64,000 nt of DNA from Candidatus Eremiobacterota bacterium (GCA_019240525.1 JAFAYE010000001.1:1895300-1959299); one strand, 5' to 3'. Positions 37,801 through 46,663 are shown, counted from the first letter of the stretch. A program made the numbers and translations. The notes: generated from the sequence alone by a model not told the origin.

Positions 37801-37983
37801 ATCATCAACGGCTGCTACGGTAATCCGGTGGCGATCGGATTGCAGAGCGGCAACGCCCCCTGCACGTACTCGACGGCACCATACGCGCCGCCCGACGTCA
37901 CGGCCCACTCGAGCGCGCCCTATCTCACGTATCCGAACCTGCCGCCGATTTCGTTTCGCTTCTACTATCAGGTGACCTTATGA
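34801..37983 (+). CDS. TonB-dependent outer-membrane receptor
   Basis: A 1060-residue outer-membrane transporter. After a short signal (A-I-F-I-G-L-C-Y-V-A-A-S) residues 34-112 are a carboxypeptidase-regulatory-like beta-sandwich (G-T-V-S-D-D, F-R-F-L-S-V-L-P). A plug follows at about 140-245 (L-L-R-S-I-P-S-V-T-I, I-S-I-R-G-G), then a long beta-barrel to the C-terminus (F-R-F-Y-Y-Q-V-T-L). It would import a scarce ligand using TonB energy; tonB/exbBD are not in the window. The TTG start has only a G-rich upstream stretch and in-frame TTGs follow, so the exact start is open. It overlaps the next gene by 4 bp and heads an operon with a PstS-like protein, making a phosphorus compound a plausible ligand. 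Confidence 0.87.
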   Translation: MLKGLLRLKKRAIFIGLCYVAASHGRVLAETGGLISGTVSDDRTHAGVAGAQVVAKSPSGTYTTVTDSKGHFRFLSVLPDNYALSVTDKNYLPYSVTVVVLNASQQTINVALSKTLKIIASTHARSSGSAFQRGMTIDTYTVTGSQIQTVMGKSFNSREEDLLRSIPSVTIDKSGTISIRGGFAFEAAYEFEGIDYTTPTANLQNTLQNIANFNLLNGVGGVQLIPGAGDATHGDTGTGLVLFTAKNGTYPTYFHADVESLLFPYLHQLGLEWGWADPSQRLSNYAGFIGIRRAYQYGINGTAANTLGTLGTNAATLGSTIDPNLVYYSPQFLKSNDFVDNLIYRFGHNNNQRLQFFVQDQSIKQTLDYGGFQYLPYISGGTTAGKCSPYPIVGPGGPVNSAQQEYACNSLIPLFPGQPSASAFVSEPDTLQSPFEAYKLEYDLNLGSSTLLTTRFFRTFSQQSETLPAQGIFAQPYGGNRTAGQIDGTTQLGTKNLLKYGTIYEYVVPYGNRYDFTSYTAFTTPAYIITYPITHPLQPLPLPYTYTGLLPNNNPAAQQGLEEDFFSPAFCAQLNLHTGCGYLSSYFPAGVHFPFEEDVETVAQQQYGTYLQDTIEMSERWKAEAGVRLDGYNFQIPTLAGAPASIPAAEHQRLYEPHLDASYLPDNRDTFRFGFGHTLSMPLPSLLGADVSQVPYAPFDNIPSYDNSTGKAADYCGPHANALCSSYGQQLYWLTRDYRYGSSTLETPLVGATFTNIDFSWAHAFRDGAAFKLTPFYRRGYNVIEQTAQIVGFNYQTGSPVYGDVQYSNLGIQKATGIEALYTKEIPLGISMQIGATYISQFGNEPPGAFLQPAALALGVVYRSPDLSPFQLNAAFNYKSAHGWRINPVIYANSGFPYGAGYYTAVYCNGIPVIVPNTSLSVIYSQTPGYIDPLDPGTCTKPNIAATRGISERGLPGGFLTTPRVDADLTVEYRPEVRGLAQSVLGLQVVNLFNELYNVPIINGCYGNPVAIGLQSGNAPCTYSTAPYAPPDVTAHSSAPYLTYPNLPPISFRFYYQVTL

Positions 37984-39170
37984 ACGCTCCACGTTGGTTT
38001 TTGCTCTCCGTCTCCGCCGCGCTGCTCGCAGCCTGCGGCAATAGCGGCGCTTCGGAACCCCCGGTGACGTCGTACGATCCCGCGGCCACGAGCAAACTGC
38101 AGTTTGCCGTCGGCGTCGCGACCATGTCGTTCAACGGCGGCAAGAGCGTAGCGTATGGTTTGAACACCGTCGACACATTGCGTCAGCAAGACGGACTCTC
38201 GGGAGTGCTCTACAGCATCCCGATGATTATCGGACCGACGAGCTTCAACGTCTTGACCTCGACGGAGACGGGCACCGACGTTCAGGACGCCGGGTCGGAC
38301 CTGGGCACGAATCACATCACGTGGGGCACGCTCAATCAATCGCACTGGACGACGGCGCCGCGCGGACCGAAGGCGTCGACCACCGGTGCTTTCGGTTACG
38401 GTCTATGTCCATGTAACTCCGATTCGGGTCCCGGTAACGGCTTCACGCCGCTCTTCCAATCGTTTTATCTGCCGATTTACGGCGAAACCGGCTATATCCA
38501 GCTGTGGTACGGTGGGCCGCCGGCCTTTCCGCAGGCAGGCCCGCCGGAGATCGCGTTAGGTTGGGAAGGGTACTCGCTGGGCTTTGCCGATTTTGCGGTG
38601 ACCCCGGTGGTCGGAACCTATCATTTGTACGCAGCCGTACCGCCGTCGTACGACACACCGCCGAATCCGACGCCGAGTCCCGGACCTAATGGAACGCCCA
38701 CGCCGCCGCCCGGCATTCTCGCGTCCGCGTCCCAACTGACAAACTTGACGCCCTTACCGCAGCTCGGCACACCGACGTTTACTCCCGACCACAACGGCGG
38801 CGGTAAGGTCAACATCACGGCGCCGTCGGGCGTGAGTGAAGTGTTGGTCGAGGTCTTGGCCGTCGGTAACAGCGGCGTCGGCATCTGCGTGCAATCCCAT
38901 CAAACCGACAGTTTCTATACGATCGTTACGAAAAAACCGGGCGCGCAATCGGTTGTTTTGCCCGACGATATCGGGCCGCTCACGCAATCGGGAAAGAAAA
39001 CGCCGACGATTTGTCCTAAAGGGACCTACGAAATCTATGCGGCCGGCGTTGACTATCCGGCTTACGAAGCGTCGTATCCGAATAATCTGAATCAGCTTCC
39101 GCTGATCAAAGGCCCGAACGGCCAGGCCGACGTCACCACCTCCGACGTGCTCACGGGCTCCTATCGGTGA
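37980..39170 (+). CDS. lipoprotein of unknown function
   Basis: A 396-residue lipoprotein (lipobox L-A-A-C at about residue 19), beginning in the ATGA overlap with the TonB receptor stop. The sequence is beta-rich with a Pro-rich linker near residues 223-245 (T-P-S-P-G-P-N-G-T-P-T-P-P-P) splitting two domains. A C-C pair (G-L-C-P-C-N) and isolated Cys may form disulfides. I recognise no family. Tight coupling to the receptor suggests it is a surface or periplasmic partner, as SusD-like or other lipoproteins are for their receptors, but it does not resemble SusD. Confidence 0.7.
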   Translation: MNAPRWFLLSVSAALLAACGNSGASEPPVTSYDPAATSKLQFAVGVATMSFNGGKSVAYGLNTVDTLRQQDGLSGVLYSIPMIIGPTSFNVLTSTETGTDVQDAGSDLGTNHITWGTLNQSHWTTAPRGPKASTTGAFGYGLCPCNSDSGPGNGFTPLFQSFYLPIYGETGYIQLWYGGPPAFPQAGPPEIALGWEGYSLGFADFAVTPVVGTYHLYAAVPPSYDTPPNPTPSPGPNGTPTPPPGILASASQLTNLTPLPQLGTPTFTPDHNGGGKVNITAPSGVSEVLVEVLAVGNSGVGICVQSHQTDSFYTIVTKKPGAQSVVLPDDIGPLTQSGKKTPTICPKGTYEIYAAGVDYPAYEASYPNNLNQLPLIKGPNGQADVTTSDVLTGSYR

Positions 39171-41131
39171 GAGGGCGCTTTTCGATCGCCAAAGCAGTTG
39201 CCGCGGCGATGATGGCGGCGACGGCGGCTTGCGGGGGCGGCGGCATGACGTTCGACTCGGTGGTGAACTCGCCGGGTGGCGGTTCGCACGATCCGCACAC
39301 GAAACTCGTCAACGTCAAAGTTACCGTGACGATTCCGGCGCAGAAGAAGCGCACGCGAATCGATCCGGATTATATTTCCGTCAACACCGGATCGCTGGTT
39401 ATTGGCTTAGCGTCAGTGAACGGCGTCGGCGTGACCGGCGTCAATCCAACGGTCATCAACACGCTCGCGCACTCGCACGGATGCAAAGCGAACGCCGGAG
39501 CGACGGTTTGCTCGGCAACCGCTCTGGGATCGCCGGGCAACGACGTCTTTGCGGTAACGACGTATGCGGCAACGAACGCCGACGGCGCGGTCCTTTCAGT
39601 CGGCACGGTCCAAGCGCAAATCGGCCAAAGCGGCGGCTCGACGCAGATCAGCAATACGCTGCCGCTGACCTTAGGCGGCGTGATCGCCGGTCTCAAGCTC
39701 TCCCTTTTTCCGGCCGGCGCCAAACGCGGAAAAGCAGCACGTGCTACCGTCACCTTGCTCGCCTTCGACGCCAGCGGTGCGCAGATCGTCGGACCGAGCG
39801 ATTACGAGAATCCTATCGCGCTGCAAATCCAGGGCGACACCGATAACGCCTTTTCGCTGCACGCGAATGGAAAAACGGGCGCGTCTCTAACGATCGCCAA
39901 GCCGACCTCGAACATAATCCTGACCTACGACGGCAACTCGCAAGCCTCGCCGATAACCCTTGCGGCGACCACGAGCGGCTCGGTCGGTAAGAGCGCCAAC
40001 TTCGCGCTGCACGGAAAAACGCCGCCGCCGCCGGTCGGCACGATCTACGCGCTGAATTTCGGAACCAACAGCGGCCAAACCGCGACCGTAACCGAGTACG
40101 ACGGTACGGCGAAAGGCAACGCGACGCCGGAGCGGACGTTGCAACTGAGCTCAAAGCTTTACGCGCGGAGCATTGCGGTGGACGCCAGCGGAAATCTGTA
40201 CGTCGGCTACTTCGATACGCCCGTCGGTTCTCAACCGTCGGGCACTCCCGATAAGGGAAATGAGATTGCGGTCTATGCGCCGGGCGCGAGCGGCAGCGCG
40301 TCGCCAACCTTCACCATTACGTCGGACCAGAATTCGCAGACGGCGATTTTCCCGGCCTACATGACGTTCGACCCCTCGGGAGATTTGGTGACGTACGGTT
40401 CGACGGGTGTCGACGGGAACGGCGGAAACGATGCCGTGCTGACGTATTCGCCGGGAAGTATGGGCGCGGTTGCGCCGGCGTACGGCTGGGCGTTCGTTGC
40501 GCCGTTACTGACCTATCCCGGCCCAACCGGCTTGGCCATCGACGCTTCAGGCAACTTTTACGTCAACGGCGCGCTGCACACGTCGCTCGGACCGAGTTAC
40601 GGCACCTTCGTGGCACCCGCTGCCGACATTGGCAATCCCGCGGTGAACCCGTCGCGCACGATTCCGTGGAATTACAGCAACACGCAGCTCCCGCCACTCT
40701 TCACGACCGACGTCGCGATTGACGCCAGCGGCGAACCGTTCATCGCGAACAGCGTAACGCAGGGGAGCGGCAGTTCAACGTCGTGCCAGGGCAACGCCAA
40801 CGTTTATTCGGCGAGCCCGAGTGGCGGCGTCACGAACGTACCGCCGCTGCGGGTCTTGACCTTGGGCGGCGTGTTGACCAAGAACTCACAATGCGGCAAC
40901 CCCACCTATCCGCTGGTGCCGTACTTCCCCTCGATCACGCTCTTCGGCACAATCCTCTTCGTCGCCGACGACTTCAACAACGCGATCGATGCCTACAAGG
41001 CCTCCGCGCACGGCAACGTACAGCCGAGCCTGCAAATCACCGGCTCGGCCACCGGGCTGAATGCGCCGATCGCGGTGGTGATCACATCAGCTTCCGGGCA
41101 GGCCAAGGCCCGTCCGGCTCAGTCCCTTTGA
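39167..41131 (+). CDS. two-part propeller lipoprotein
   Basis: A 654-residue protein from GTG 39167, overlapping the preceding stop by 4 bp. The signal (A-K-A-V-A-A-A-M-M-A-A-T-A-A-C) suggests a lipoprotein. Residues 50-290 look like a beta-sandwich/Ig-type region, then from about 300 NHL-like blades appear (S-I-A-V-D-A-S-G-N-L-Y-V-G-Y, G-L-A-I-D-A-S-G-N-F-Y-V-N, V-A-I-D-A-S-G-E-P-F). It is the third gene of the TonB operon. Function unknown; an accessory binding protein at the outer membrane is a reasonable guess. Confidence 0.75.
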   Translation: MRGRFSIAKAVAAAMMAATAACGGGGMTFDSVVNSPGGGSHDPHTKLVNVKVTVTIPAQKKRTRIDPDYISVNTGSLVIGLASVNGVGVTGVNPTVINTLAHSHGCKANAGATVCSATALGSPGNDVFAVTTYAATNADGAVLSVGTVQAQIGQSGGSTQISNTLPLTLGGVIAGLKLSLFPAGAKRGKAARATVTLLAFDASGAQIVGPSDYENPIALQIQGDTDNAFSLHANGKTGASLTIAKPTSNIILTYDGNSQASPITLAATTSGSVGKSANFALHGKTPPPPVGTIYALNFGTNSGQTATVTEYDGTAKGNATPERTLQLSSKLYARSIAVDASGNLYVGYFDTPVGSQPSGTPDKGNEIAVYAPGASGSASPTFTITSDQNSQTAIFPAYMTFDPSGDLVTYGSTGVDGNGGNDAVLTYSPGSMGAVAPAYGWAFVAPLLTYPGPTGLAIDASGNFYVNGALHTSLGPSYGTFVAPAADIGNPAVNPSRTIPWNYSNTQLPPLFTTDVAIDASGEPFIANSVTQGSGSSTSCQGNANVYSASPSGGVTNVPPLRVLTLGGVLTKNSQCGNPTYPLVPYFPSITLFGTILFVADDFNNAIDAYKASAHGNVQPSLQITGSATGLNAPIAVVITSASGQAKARPAQSL

Positions 41132-41165
41132 CGCACTCACTCGTCCGAAAAAGGAAAGCCTACAC

Positions 41166-42632
41166 ATGAGAAAGACCCTCGCTACTCTGGCCTTGGCAGC
41201 CGCGCCGGTGCTCGTTTTGAGCGCCTGCAACGGAAATGCCGGCGGAGGTTCCGGAGTGGCTGCGCTTCCGAACTCCGGCGCGCCGGCATCGCAGCACAGC
41301 CGCTTCCATCACAACGACAATGGCCCGCAGGATTTGCACGCGGGCGGCGCTACGTTCCCGGCGCAAGCCTATAACGGCGCAAGTCAGCCTGTCGGCACTT
41401 ACAATCATCCGCAAGCGCCTCCCGCATCGGGTTCGCTCTTCGCGCACTACGGCGGCGTGGGAACGATCTATTACTGTCTCACCGGCAGCGGCTTCGGTCG
41501 CAAGGAGTTCACCGGCCAATCGATCACCGCAACCCAGGCGTGCGCCGGCCTCGGCGACTCGCCCGTGGGTTTCGGCGCTCGTCAGGATCCGCTCGATTTC
41601 GTCGGCAGCGACGTCGCGATGACCGAAGGCTCACAGACGACGCCGGGCGATTGCTGCGCTAGCTACAGCTACTACGCGATTAACCGCGCGGCGACGTACG
41701 GTCAGCCGTTCGAGTTTCCGACCTTGGGCGGCCCAATCGTCTTCGGTTATCGTCCGCAAGACTTCCCGAAGGTCTCGATCAAGCTCTCGACCTGGACGTA
41801 TTGCGCGATCGTCAACGGCACGGTCAACAACTGGAACGATCCGGCGATCTCGGCCGATAACGGCCAGTCGGTAACCGGCGGCGTTTCGCAAACGATCACG
41901 TTCTACTACCGTTCCGACGGTAGCGGCACGACCTACAATCTCACCAGCCACCTGTATGCGGCGTGCAACCCGGGCTCGTGGCCCGCGCCGTACAACACCT
42001 ATCCGTACCAAGGCTCCGGTCGGGACGCTTCATTCCCGTATCAGGCGACCCAGAACTGGCCGATCACGACGCCGTCGAACTTCGTTGGCGCGAGCGGCAA
42101 CCCGGGCGTTCTCGCCGGTATCCAATCGACGCCGTACGGCACGGGATACGTTGAAGGCGCGTACGCCAAAGTCGCCAACCCGAAAGTCTCTCAGGCGCTC
42201 CTCCAAAGCGGCTACAATAACCAAGCCAACGAGCCGTACTGGGTCAGCGCGACCAACAAGAGCGCGGTGTCCGCCGCACTCAAACACGTTACGGCGAGTG
42301 CAATCTCGTACGGAACCGCCAGCGACTACCCAACGACTCCCGGCTCGCTCAATTCGAGCACCCCGTGGTGCCAGCTCTTCGTTCCGTATTCGGTCTTCGC
42401 GTTACCGCCGGCTAAGACGTATCCAATCGTCGGCGTTACCTACATGCTGTTCTACGGAAATAATCAGGGCGTTCACCTCAGCGATAAGACGACGTTGGTG
42501 AACTACATCATCTCCAAGCCGGCACAAAACATCATCAAGAGTCTGGAGTACGCTCCGCTCTCGAGTTCCATTCACGGCGCTGTCAAGGCCGCTCTGACCG
42601 GCACCGCCAGCCAGCCCTCCTGTCTCCAGTAA
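41166..42632 (+). CDS. PstS-like phosphate-binding lipoprotein
   Basis: A 488-residue lipoprotein (lipobox L-S-A-C). The fold signature is that of PstS-type periplasmic binding proteins: G-G-A-T-F-P-A-Q-A-Y near residue 58, D-F-V-G-S-D-V-A-M-T, and the phosphate-loop motif R-S-D-G-S-G-T-T-Y-N, equivalent to the Ser-Gly-Thr phosphate contacts of PstS. It is longer than PstS (about 320-370) with extra loops and several Cys. No pstC, pstA or pstB is adjacent; instead it sits in an operon with a TonB receptor, so it may present phosphate (or a phosphate-like ligand) to that system. Confidence 0.85.
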   Translation: MRKTLATLALAAAPVLVLSACNGNAGGGSGVAALPNSGAPASQHSRFHHNDNGPQDLHAGGATFPAQAYNGASQPVGTYNHPQAPPASGSLFAHYGGVGTIYYCLTGSGFGRKEFTGQSITATQACAGLGDSPVGFGARQDPLDFVGSDVAMTEGSQTTPGDCCASYSYYAINRAATYGQPFEFPTLGGPIVFGYRPQDFPKVSIKLSTWTYCAIVNGTVNNWNDPAISADNGQSVTGGVSQTITFYYRSDGSGTTYNLTSHLYAACNPGSWPAPYNTYPYQGSGRDASFPYQATQNWPITTPSNFVGASGNPGVLAGIQSTPYGTGYVEGAYAKVANPKVSQALLQSGYNNQANEPYWVSATNKSAVSAALKHVTASAISYGTASDYPTTPGSLNSSTPWCQLFVPYSVFALPPAKTYPIVGVTYMLFYGNNQGVHLSDKTTLVNYIISKPAQNIIKSLEYAPLSSSIHGAVKAALTGTASQPSCLQ

Positions 42633-42634
42633 GG

Positions 42635-43414
42635 ATGCGAACGTTTAACGCGCGCCGCGGTAGCGCGGCGCGCGTTAATCCTCGCGCCGTTCTTGCGAGC
42701 GCCGCAATTCTGGCGGCAGGATGCGGCGGCTCGAGTTCTTCCTCCACGATGCCGGCGCAAGGAGCGCAGGCCGTCCACGTGCGCCTCGTCGACGGCGCGC
42801 CGGCGCTTGAGACCTACATCGGCGGATTCTTGGAAAAGATCACTCCGGCGTACGCCACCCTCAACGGCGTCACGGTAACGTCGGCATTGTCGTACGGGAC
42901 GATCACGCCGTTTACAACCTGCGCCGCCGGAGCGGCATCGATCATCGCGCGTAACGACCAAGGCTACGCGGTCGGTCCGCTCAAAACGCCGAACCTCACC
43001 GCGGGCGGTCACTATACGCTGATCATCGTTGGTGCGTATCCGCACTACAGCGTGCTCGCAATTTCCGAACCGGCAACCAGCGGAAGCGCTCAGCTCTCGT
43101 TGTATGAGGCGTCGCCGTCAACCGCGCAAGCCAGTTTTGGAAGCTTTCGCGCGTCGAACAAGTCCGAGTTCAAGTCACTCGGCAGCGCGAGCTACGGGAG
43201 TGAGGTGACCGTCTCGCTGGGCAAGAGCGTCACCGATTTCGGCGGATACGCTGGTCCGGCCGGCGCACCGCTCGGCACGGTGACTCCATCGCAAATCGAC
43301 TCGTTCGATTCTAAGAACGCGCTTCCGTTCAATGCGGTCGCTCGGCTTTCGCTCTTTCTCTTCGATTCGACGACGAGCAGCAGTCAACGAGTCTTCGGGA
43401 GCCTCGACCAATGA
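42635..43414 (+). CDS. DUF4397-domain lipoprotein
   Basis: A 259-residue lipoprotein with lipobox A-A-G-C at about residue 29. The DUF4397 beta-sandwich is shown by V-H-V-R-L-V-D-G-A-P-A, G-V-T-V-T-S-A-L-S-Y-G, and H-Y-T-L-I-I-V-G. Family members are envelope proteins of unknown role. The start ATG 42635 is only 2 bp after the previous stop and lacks a spaced ribosome binding site. The first 15 codons overlap a perfect 15-bp hairpin (42645-42678). The stop overlaps the next gene's start by 4 bp. Confidence 0.78.
   Translation: MRTFNARRGSAARVNPRAVLASAAILAAGCGGSSSSSTMPAQGAQAVHVRLVDGAPALETYIGGFLEKITPAYATLNGVTVTSALSYGTITPFTTCAAGAASIIARNDQGYAVGPLKTPNLTAGGHYTLIIVGAYPHYSVLAISEPATSGSAQLSLYEASPSTAQASFGSFRASNKSEFKSLGSASYGSEVTVSLGKSVTDFGGYAGPAGAPLGTVTPSQIDSFDSKNALPFNAVARLSLFLFDSTTSSSQRVFGSLDQ
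42645..42678 (+). terminator. 15-bp GC hairpin inside the DUF4397 5' coding region
   Basis: Bases 42645-42659 pair perfectly with 42664-42678 around a four-base loop (GTAG). The stem is nearly all GC apart from four A/T pairs at its base (TTAA). No T tract follows. It begins 12 bp after the PstS-like stop, where a terminator would be expected, yet it also encodes codons 4-15 of the next gene. Confidence 0.6.
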
Positions 43415-44490
43415 AAGCTTCGGCACTCTTTCTCACATTGATGTCCGCTGCGGCCATCGGCTCGGCGATCGCCGGCTGCGGCGCGGTCGGCCCGGCGCCC
43501 TCGGGCATTGGCACTTCGGCGCCCGAGCCGACGGCGACACCCGCGGCCAGACTTCTCTACGTCGATCACAACGGGACGTTCTACGAATACCGGCTGCCGT
43601 TGACGCCGAGCTCAACGCCCGAGCGAACGCTCGTTGAATGGCCGAAGCTTCCGCTTCCGCCGGTGATCGCAGCCGATCAATACGGAAATGTTGCGGTCGC
43701 CAGTTCGGAGTCGATTCGTTTCTTTCGCGCGCCGATCACGAGTTTTGCCCAAGCGCGCGCATACAGCACGCTCAAACTGACTCCGGCGATTACACAGATC
43801 GGCGATTCAGGCGCCGACCTCGTGGACATTGAGTACGATCCCAACGAAAATCTCTGGCTGCTCAACAATCTGGGCGCGCTCGTCTCGGAACTGCGTGCGC
43901 CGATCCGCAAATCGAGCGTTGCGGCCGTTGAAATCGGCTTCGGCGCGCCGGGTTCGAAGACCGCCGGCTACACCACGCTCGTGCAGGCGCGTTTCGACGT
44001 CAACGCGGCGCTCTACGTCTACGCCAGCTCTGCGACGCGATCGCGTCTGTTCAAGACCAGTTTTCCCTACGCCAAGCAGCCCGGCTCGATTGGAGTGAAC
44101 CTCGCCCAAGCAGATTTTGTCGATTCGAGCCAGTGGCCACCGACGTCGCCGATTGCGCCATCGCTGCTGCTGGGACAGTATTTCGGCCCGCTGCGCTCAC
44201 CCACACCCGGCTCGCCCCCATCGCCTCCCGCCGACGTGACCGCGCAGTTTCCGCAGCCTTTTAACGAAGAGCAAGGTCGTTTTCCGGAGTCGCACGTCAA
44301 CTCGGTCTCCGGCGCACTCATCGCCGATACGTATCGTAACAGCCTCTACACACTCGATGCGACCGACGGAAGTCTGCTCGTCTACGGTCTGCCGCTCGAC
44401 AACAACGCGAAGACCAAGGTATCGTTGCCGTGTTTGGGCGGCGCCGCCGAGTGCGACCTCAAGCCCGAGCATCTCTTTCTCGCACCGTAG
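43411..44490 (+). CDS. propeller-like lipoprotein, last gene of the TonB operon
   Basis: A 359-residue lipoprotein (lipobox I-A-G-C at about residue 23), started within the ATGA overlap with the DUF4397 gene. Blade-like segments include R-L-L-Y-V-D-H-N-G-T-F-Y-E-Y, V-I-A-A-D-Q-Y-G-N-V-A-V-A, V-D-I-E-Y-D-P-N-E-N-L-W-L-L and the C-terminal N-S-L-Y-T-L-D-A-T-D-G-S. A Pro/Ser-rich loop lies at about 255-275. No catalytic motif. Likely another binding component of the envelope complex encoded by the operon. Confidence 0.72.
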   Translation: MKASALFLTLMSAAAIGSAIAGCGAVGPAPSGIGTSAPEPTATPAARLLYVDHNGTFYEYRLPLTPSSTPERTLVEWPKLPLPPVIAADQYGNVAVASSESIRFFRAPITSFAQARAYSTLKLTPAITQIGDSGADLVDIEYDPNENLWLLNNLGALVSELRAPIRKSSVAAVEIGFGAPGSKTAGYTTLVQARFDVNAALYVYASSATRSRLFKTSFPYAKQPGSIGVNLAQADFVDSSQWPPTSPIAPSLLLGQYFGPLRSPTPGSPPSPPADVTAQFPQPFNEEQGRFPESHVNSVSGALIADTYRNSLYTLDATDGSLLVYGLPLDNNAKTKVSLPCLGGAAECDLKPEHLFLAP

Positions 44491-44567
44491 GTTGCGCCAG
44501 GAGGCAGGCTGGAGTATCATAACCAGACATTTGCTACGTCATCGTAGATGACACAAGGAGGTACACC

Positions 44568-46601
44568 ATGGACGGTGCGACTCTTCGCTCCCGCTCCGTA
44601 TTAGCGGGGCTCTCTTTCGTATTGTTGAGCGTCCCGATCGTCGCGGGGTGCAGCTCGCGCGGGAGCGCGAGCGATCTTCCAGCGGTTCCCGGCAGTTCGC
44701 AAAGTTCAGACTCCGCTCGAAGCGGCACTGAGTCCGGCTCGACGATTCTAGTGACGACGATGAAAGACTCCGGCGCGGGATCGCTGCGCGCGGCGATCGC
44801 GACGGTGAACGCCGCCTATGCGAAGTCCTCGATTATCAGCTTTACGACGAAGGGCATCGTACGGCTGCGCAGCGATCTTCCGGCGATTTCGGCGCGCGTC
44901 ACGATCGATGGTACGACGGCGCCGGGATACTCGTCGCGACCGGTCGTGGAGATCGATGCGAACGGCCACGCCGGGCTGGTCTTCGCCGATCGCTCCAACG
45001 GCTCGAAGCTCTACGCTCTGGCGGTGGTCAACTCGAACGGAAACGGCGTAACGCTCGAGGCGCGATCGATCGCGCTGAACTTCAATTATATCGGAATCAA
45101 CCTTGCGGGGGCCGCGGCCGGCAATGCCGGCGACGGGGTGTACGTTGCAGCGTCGTCCTCGAACGATATGATTGGCTTGAACCCGTCGGGCGCCTCGGGC
45201 GCCATCGGCAACGTCATCTCCGCAAACGGCGGCAATGGCGTGAGCCTCCACGGATCCTCAAACAATCGCATCCGCGCGAATCGCATCGGCACCAACGTCA
45301 GCGGCAAGTTCGCGATTCCCAATGGCGCTAACGGCATTTGGCTCACCGCGGCGTCAAACGGAAACCAGATCGGCGGACGGCTCTTCGTCGACAGCGCGAC
45401 CGGCCAAGCAAATAATCCGACGGGCAATAAAGGCACGACGACGCCGGTCTTCGTCGTTCCGCCCGACGGCAATCTGGTCTCCGGCAACGCCGGCGACGGC
45501 ATTTTGATCGATAGCGGTTCGCAGCAGAACGAGCTGTTTGGTAACTTCATCGGCACGACGGCCAATGGCGACGGCGCAATTGCGAATGGCGGTGACGGCG
45601 TACGAATTTCGCAAGCCGACAATAACTCGCTGATAGGCTGCAAGTTTCGCAACAATCCGTTCGTCTATTACAACGTGATGAGCGGAAACCGCGGCAATGG
45701 GCTACGGATTACCGACTCCGACAATGCCGTCGTTCAGGGCAACTTCTTTGGAATCGGCGCAAATAATACGACGATCGTTGCCAACGGCGCCGATGGGATT
45801 CTGATCGACGGTACGTCCCGCAACACGCAGGTCGGAGGCGTCATTCCGCTGGGTAACGTATCGGCCGGGAACATCGTGAACGGCATCGAGGTCGCCGGAC
45901 GCGCCTCGGGCTTCATCACCTTCAACACCTTCGGCGGCTTGCTCGCCTTCAAAGGCGCCGCGCCCAACGGCAACGACGGTTTGCTGATCACCTCGACCGG
46001 CGGCAATCAAACGGTGCGAACGAACGTCTTCTCGGGAAATATCAACAATGGCCTGGAGATCGGCGGCGGTGCGTGGGGCGTTACGGTCGGCCCCAACATC
46101 ATCGGTCTGAGCACCAAAGGCAATAGTCTGTTGCCCAATGGCGGCGACGGCGTGCTTCTCGACGGGAGCGCGCACGACAACTCAGTCGGCGACTACGATC
46201 ACTCCGTGATTCCGCAGAACACGTTTTCGGGCAATCTCGGGTATGGTCTAGCGATAGTGCAGGGCGCTCACGACAACGCCGTCTTCAACAGTTACGTCGG
46301 AGTCGACGTTCTTGGCCGAGTCGCGCTCGCCAACCAGAAGGGCGGAATTTACGTCGGGGCCTATGCGGTCCACAATCACATCGGCGGCGTGAGCTCCGAT
46401 CCGAAGCAGCCGAAGACGAACATCGTCAGCGGCAACGTCGGCAACGGCGTGACCCTCGATGCCGGAAGCAGCTACACATCGGTCATCGACAATTGGATCG
46501 GCCTCAACCGGGCGGGCAAGAAGACGTTGCCTAACTCGGGAGAGCCAATCGCCGTGAGTCGGGGGAGCACGCACAACACGATCTCGGGCAACGCTATGTA
46601 A
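44568..46601 (+). CDS. parallel beta-helix lipoprotein
   Basis: A 677-residue lipoprotein (lipobox V-A-G-C). AAGGAGGT 6 nt before ATG 44568 is one of the best ribosome binding sites in the window. From residue 60 the chain is a right-handed parallel beta-helix with repeats of the form G-N-x-G-D-G-V or S-G-N-x-G-N-G and frequent Asn ladders (for example I-S-A-N-G-G-N-G-V, V-S-G-N-A-G-D-G-I-L-I). The start, T-T-M-K-D-S-G-A-G-S-L-R-A-A-I, is typical of CSLREA-like beta-helix surface proteins. Such helices act as adhesins, carbohydrate enzymes or copper-binding proteins; no catalytic residues were identified. Confidence 0.83.
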   Translation: MDGATLRSRSVLAGLSFVLLSVPIVAGCSSRGSASDLPAVPGSSQSSDSARSGTESGSTILVTTMKDSGAGSLRAAIATVNAAYAKSSIISFTTKGIVRLRSDLPAISARVTIDGTTAPGYSSRPVVEIDANGHAGLVFADRSNGSKLYALAVVNSNGNGVTLEARSIALNFNYIGINLAGAAAGNAGDGVYVAASSSNDMIGLNPSGASGAIGNVISANGGNGVSLHGSSNNRIRANRIGTNVSGKFAIPNGANGIWLTAASNGNQIGGRLFVDSATGQANNPTGNKGTTTPVFVVPPDGNLVSGNAGDGILIDSGSQQNELFGNFIGTTANGDGAIANGGDGVRISQADNNSLIGCKFRNNPFVYYNVMSGNRGNGLRITDSDNAVVQGNFFGIGANNTTIVANGADGILIDGTSRNTQVGGVIPLGNVSAGNIVNGIEVAGRASGFITFNTFGGLLAFKGAAPNGNDGLLITSTGGNQTVRTNVFSGNINNGLEIGGGAWGVTVGPNIIGLSTKGNSLLPNGGDGVLLDGSAHDNSVGDYDHSVIPQNTFSGNLGYGLAIVQGAHDNAVFNSYVGVDVLGRVALANQKGGIYVGAYAVHNHIGGVSSDPKQPKTNIVSGNVGNGVTLDAGSSYTSVIDNWIGLNRAGKKTLPNSGEPIAVSRGSTHNTISGNAM

Positions 46602-46663
46602 GGCTCCCGCTCACCCGCTGCGGAGAAGGGAAGGCTTCGCAGCGGCGCGCAGAAGCTCGGCCT

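Noticed and set aside
41166-42632. First gene of a pst phosphate ABC operon
   Set aside because: No permease or ATPase gene follows; neighbours are DUF4397 and propeller lipoproteins.
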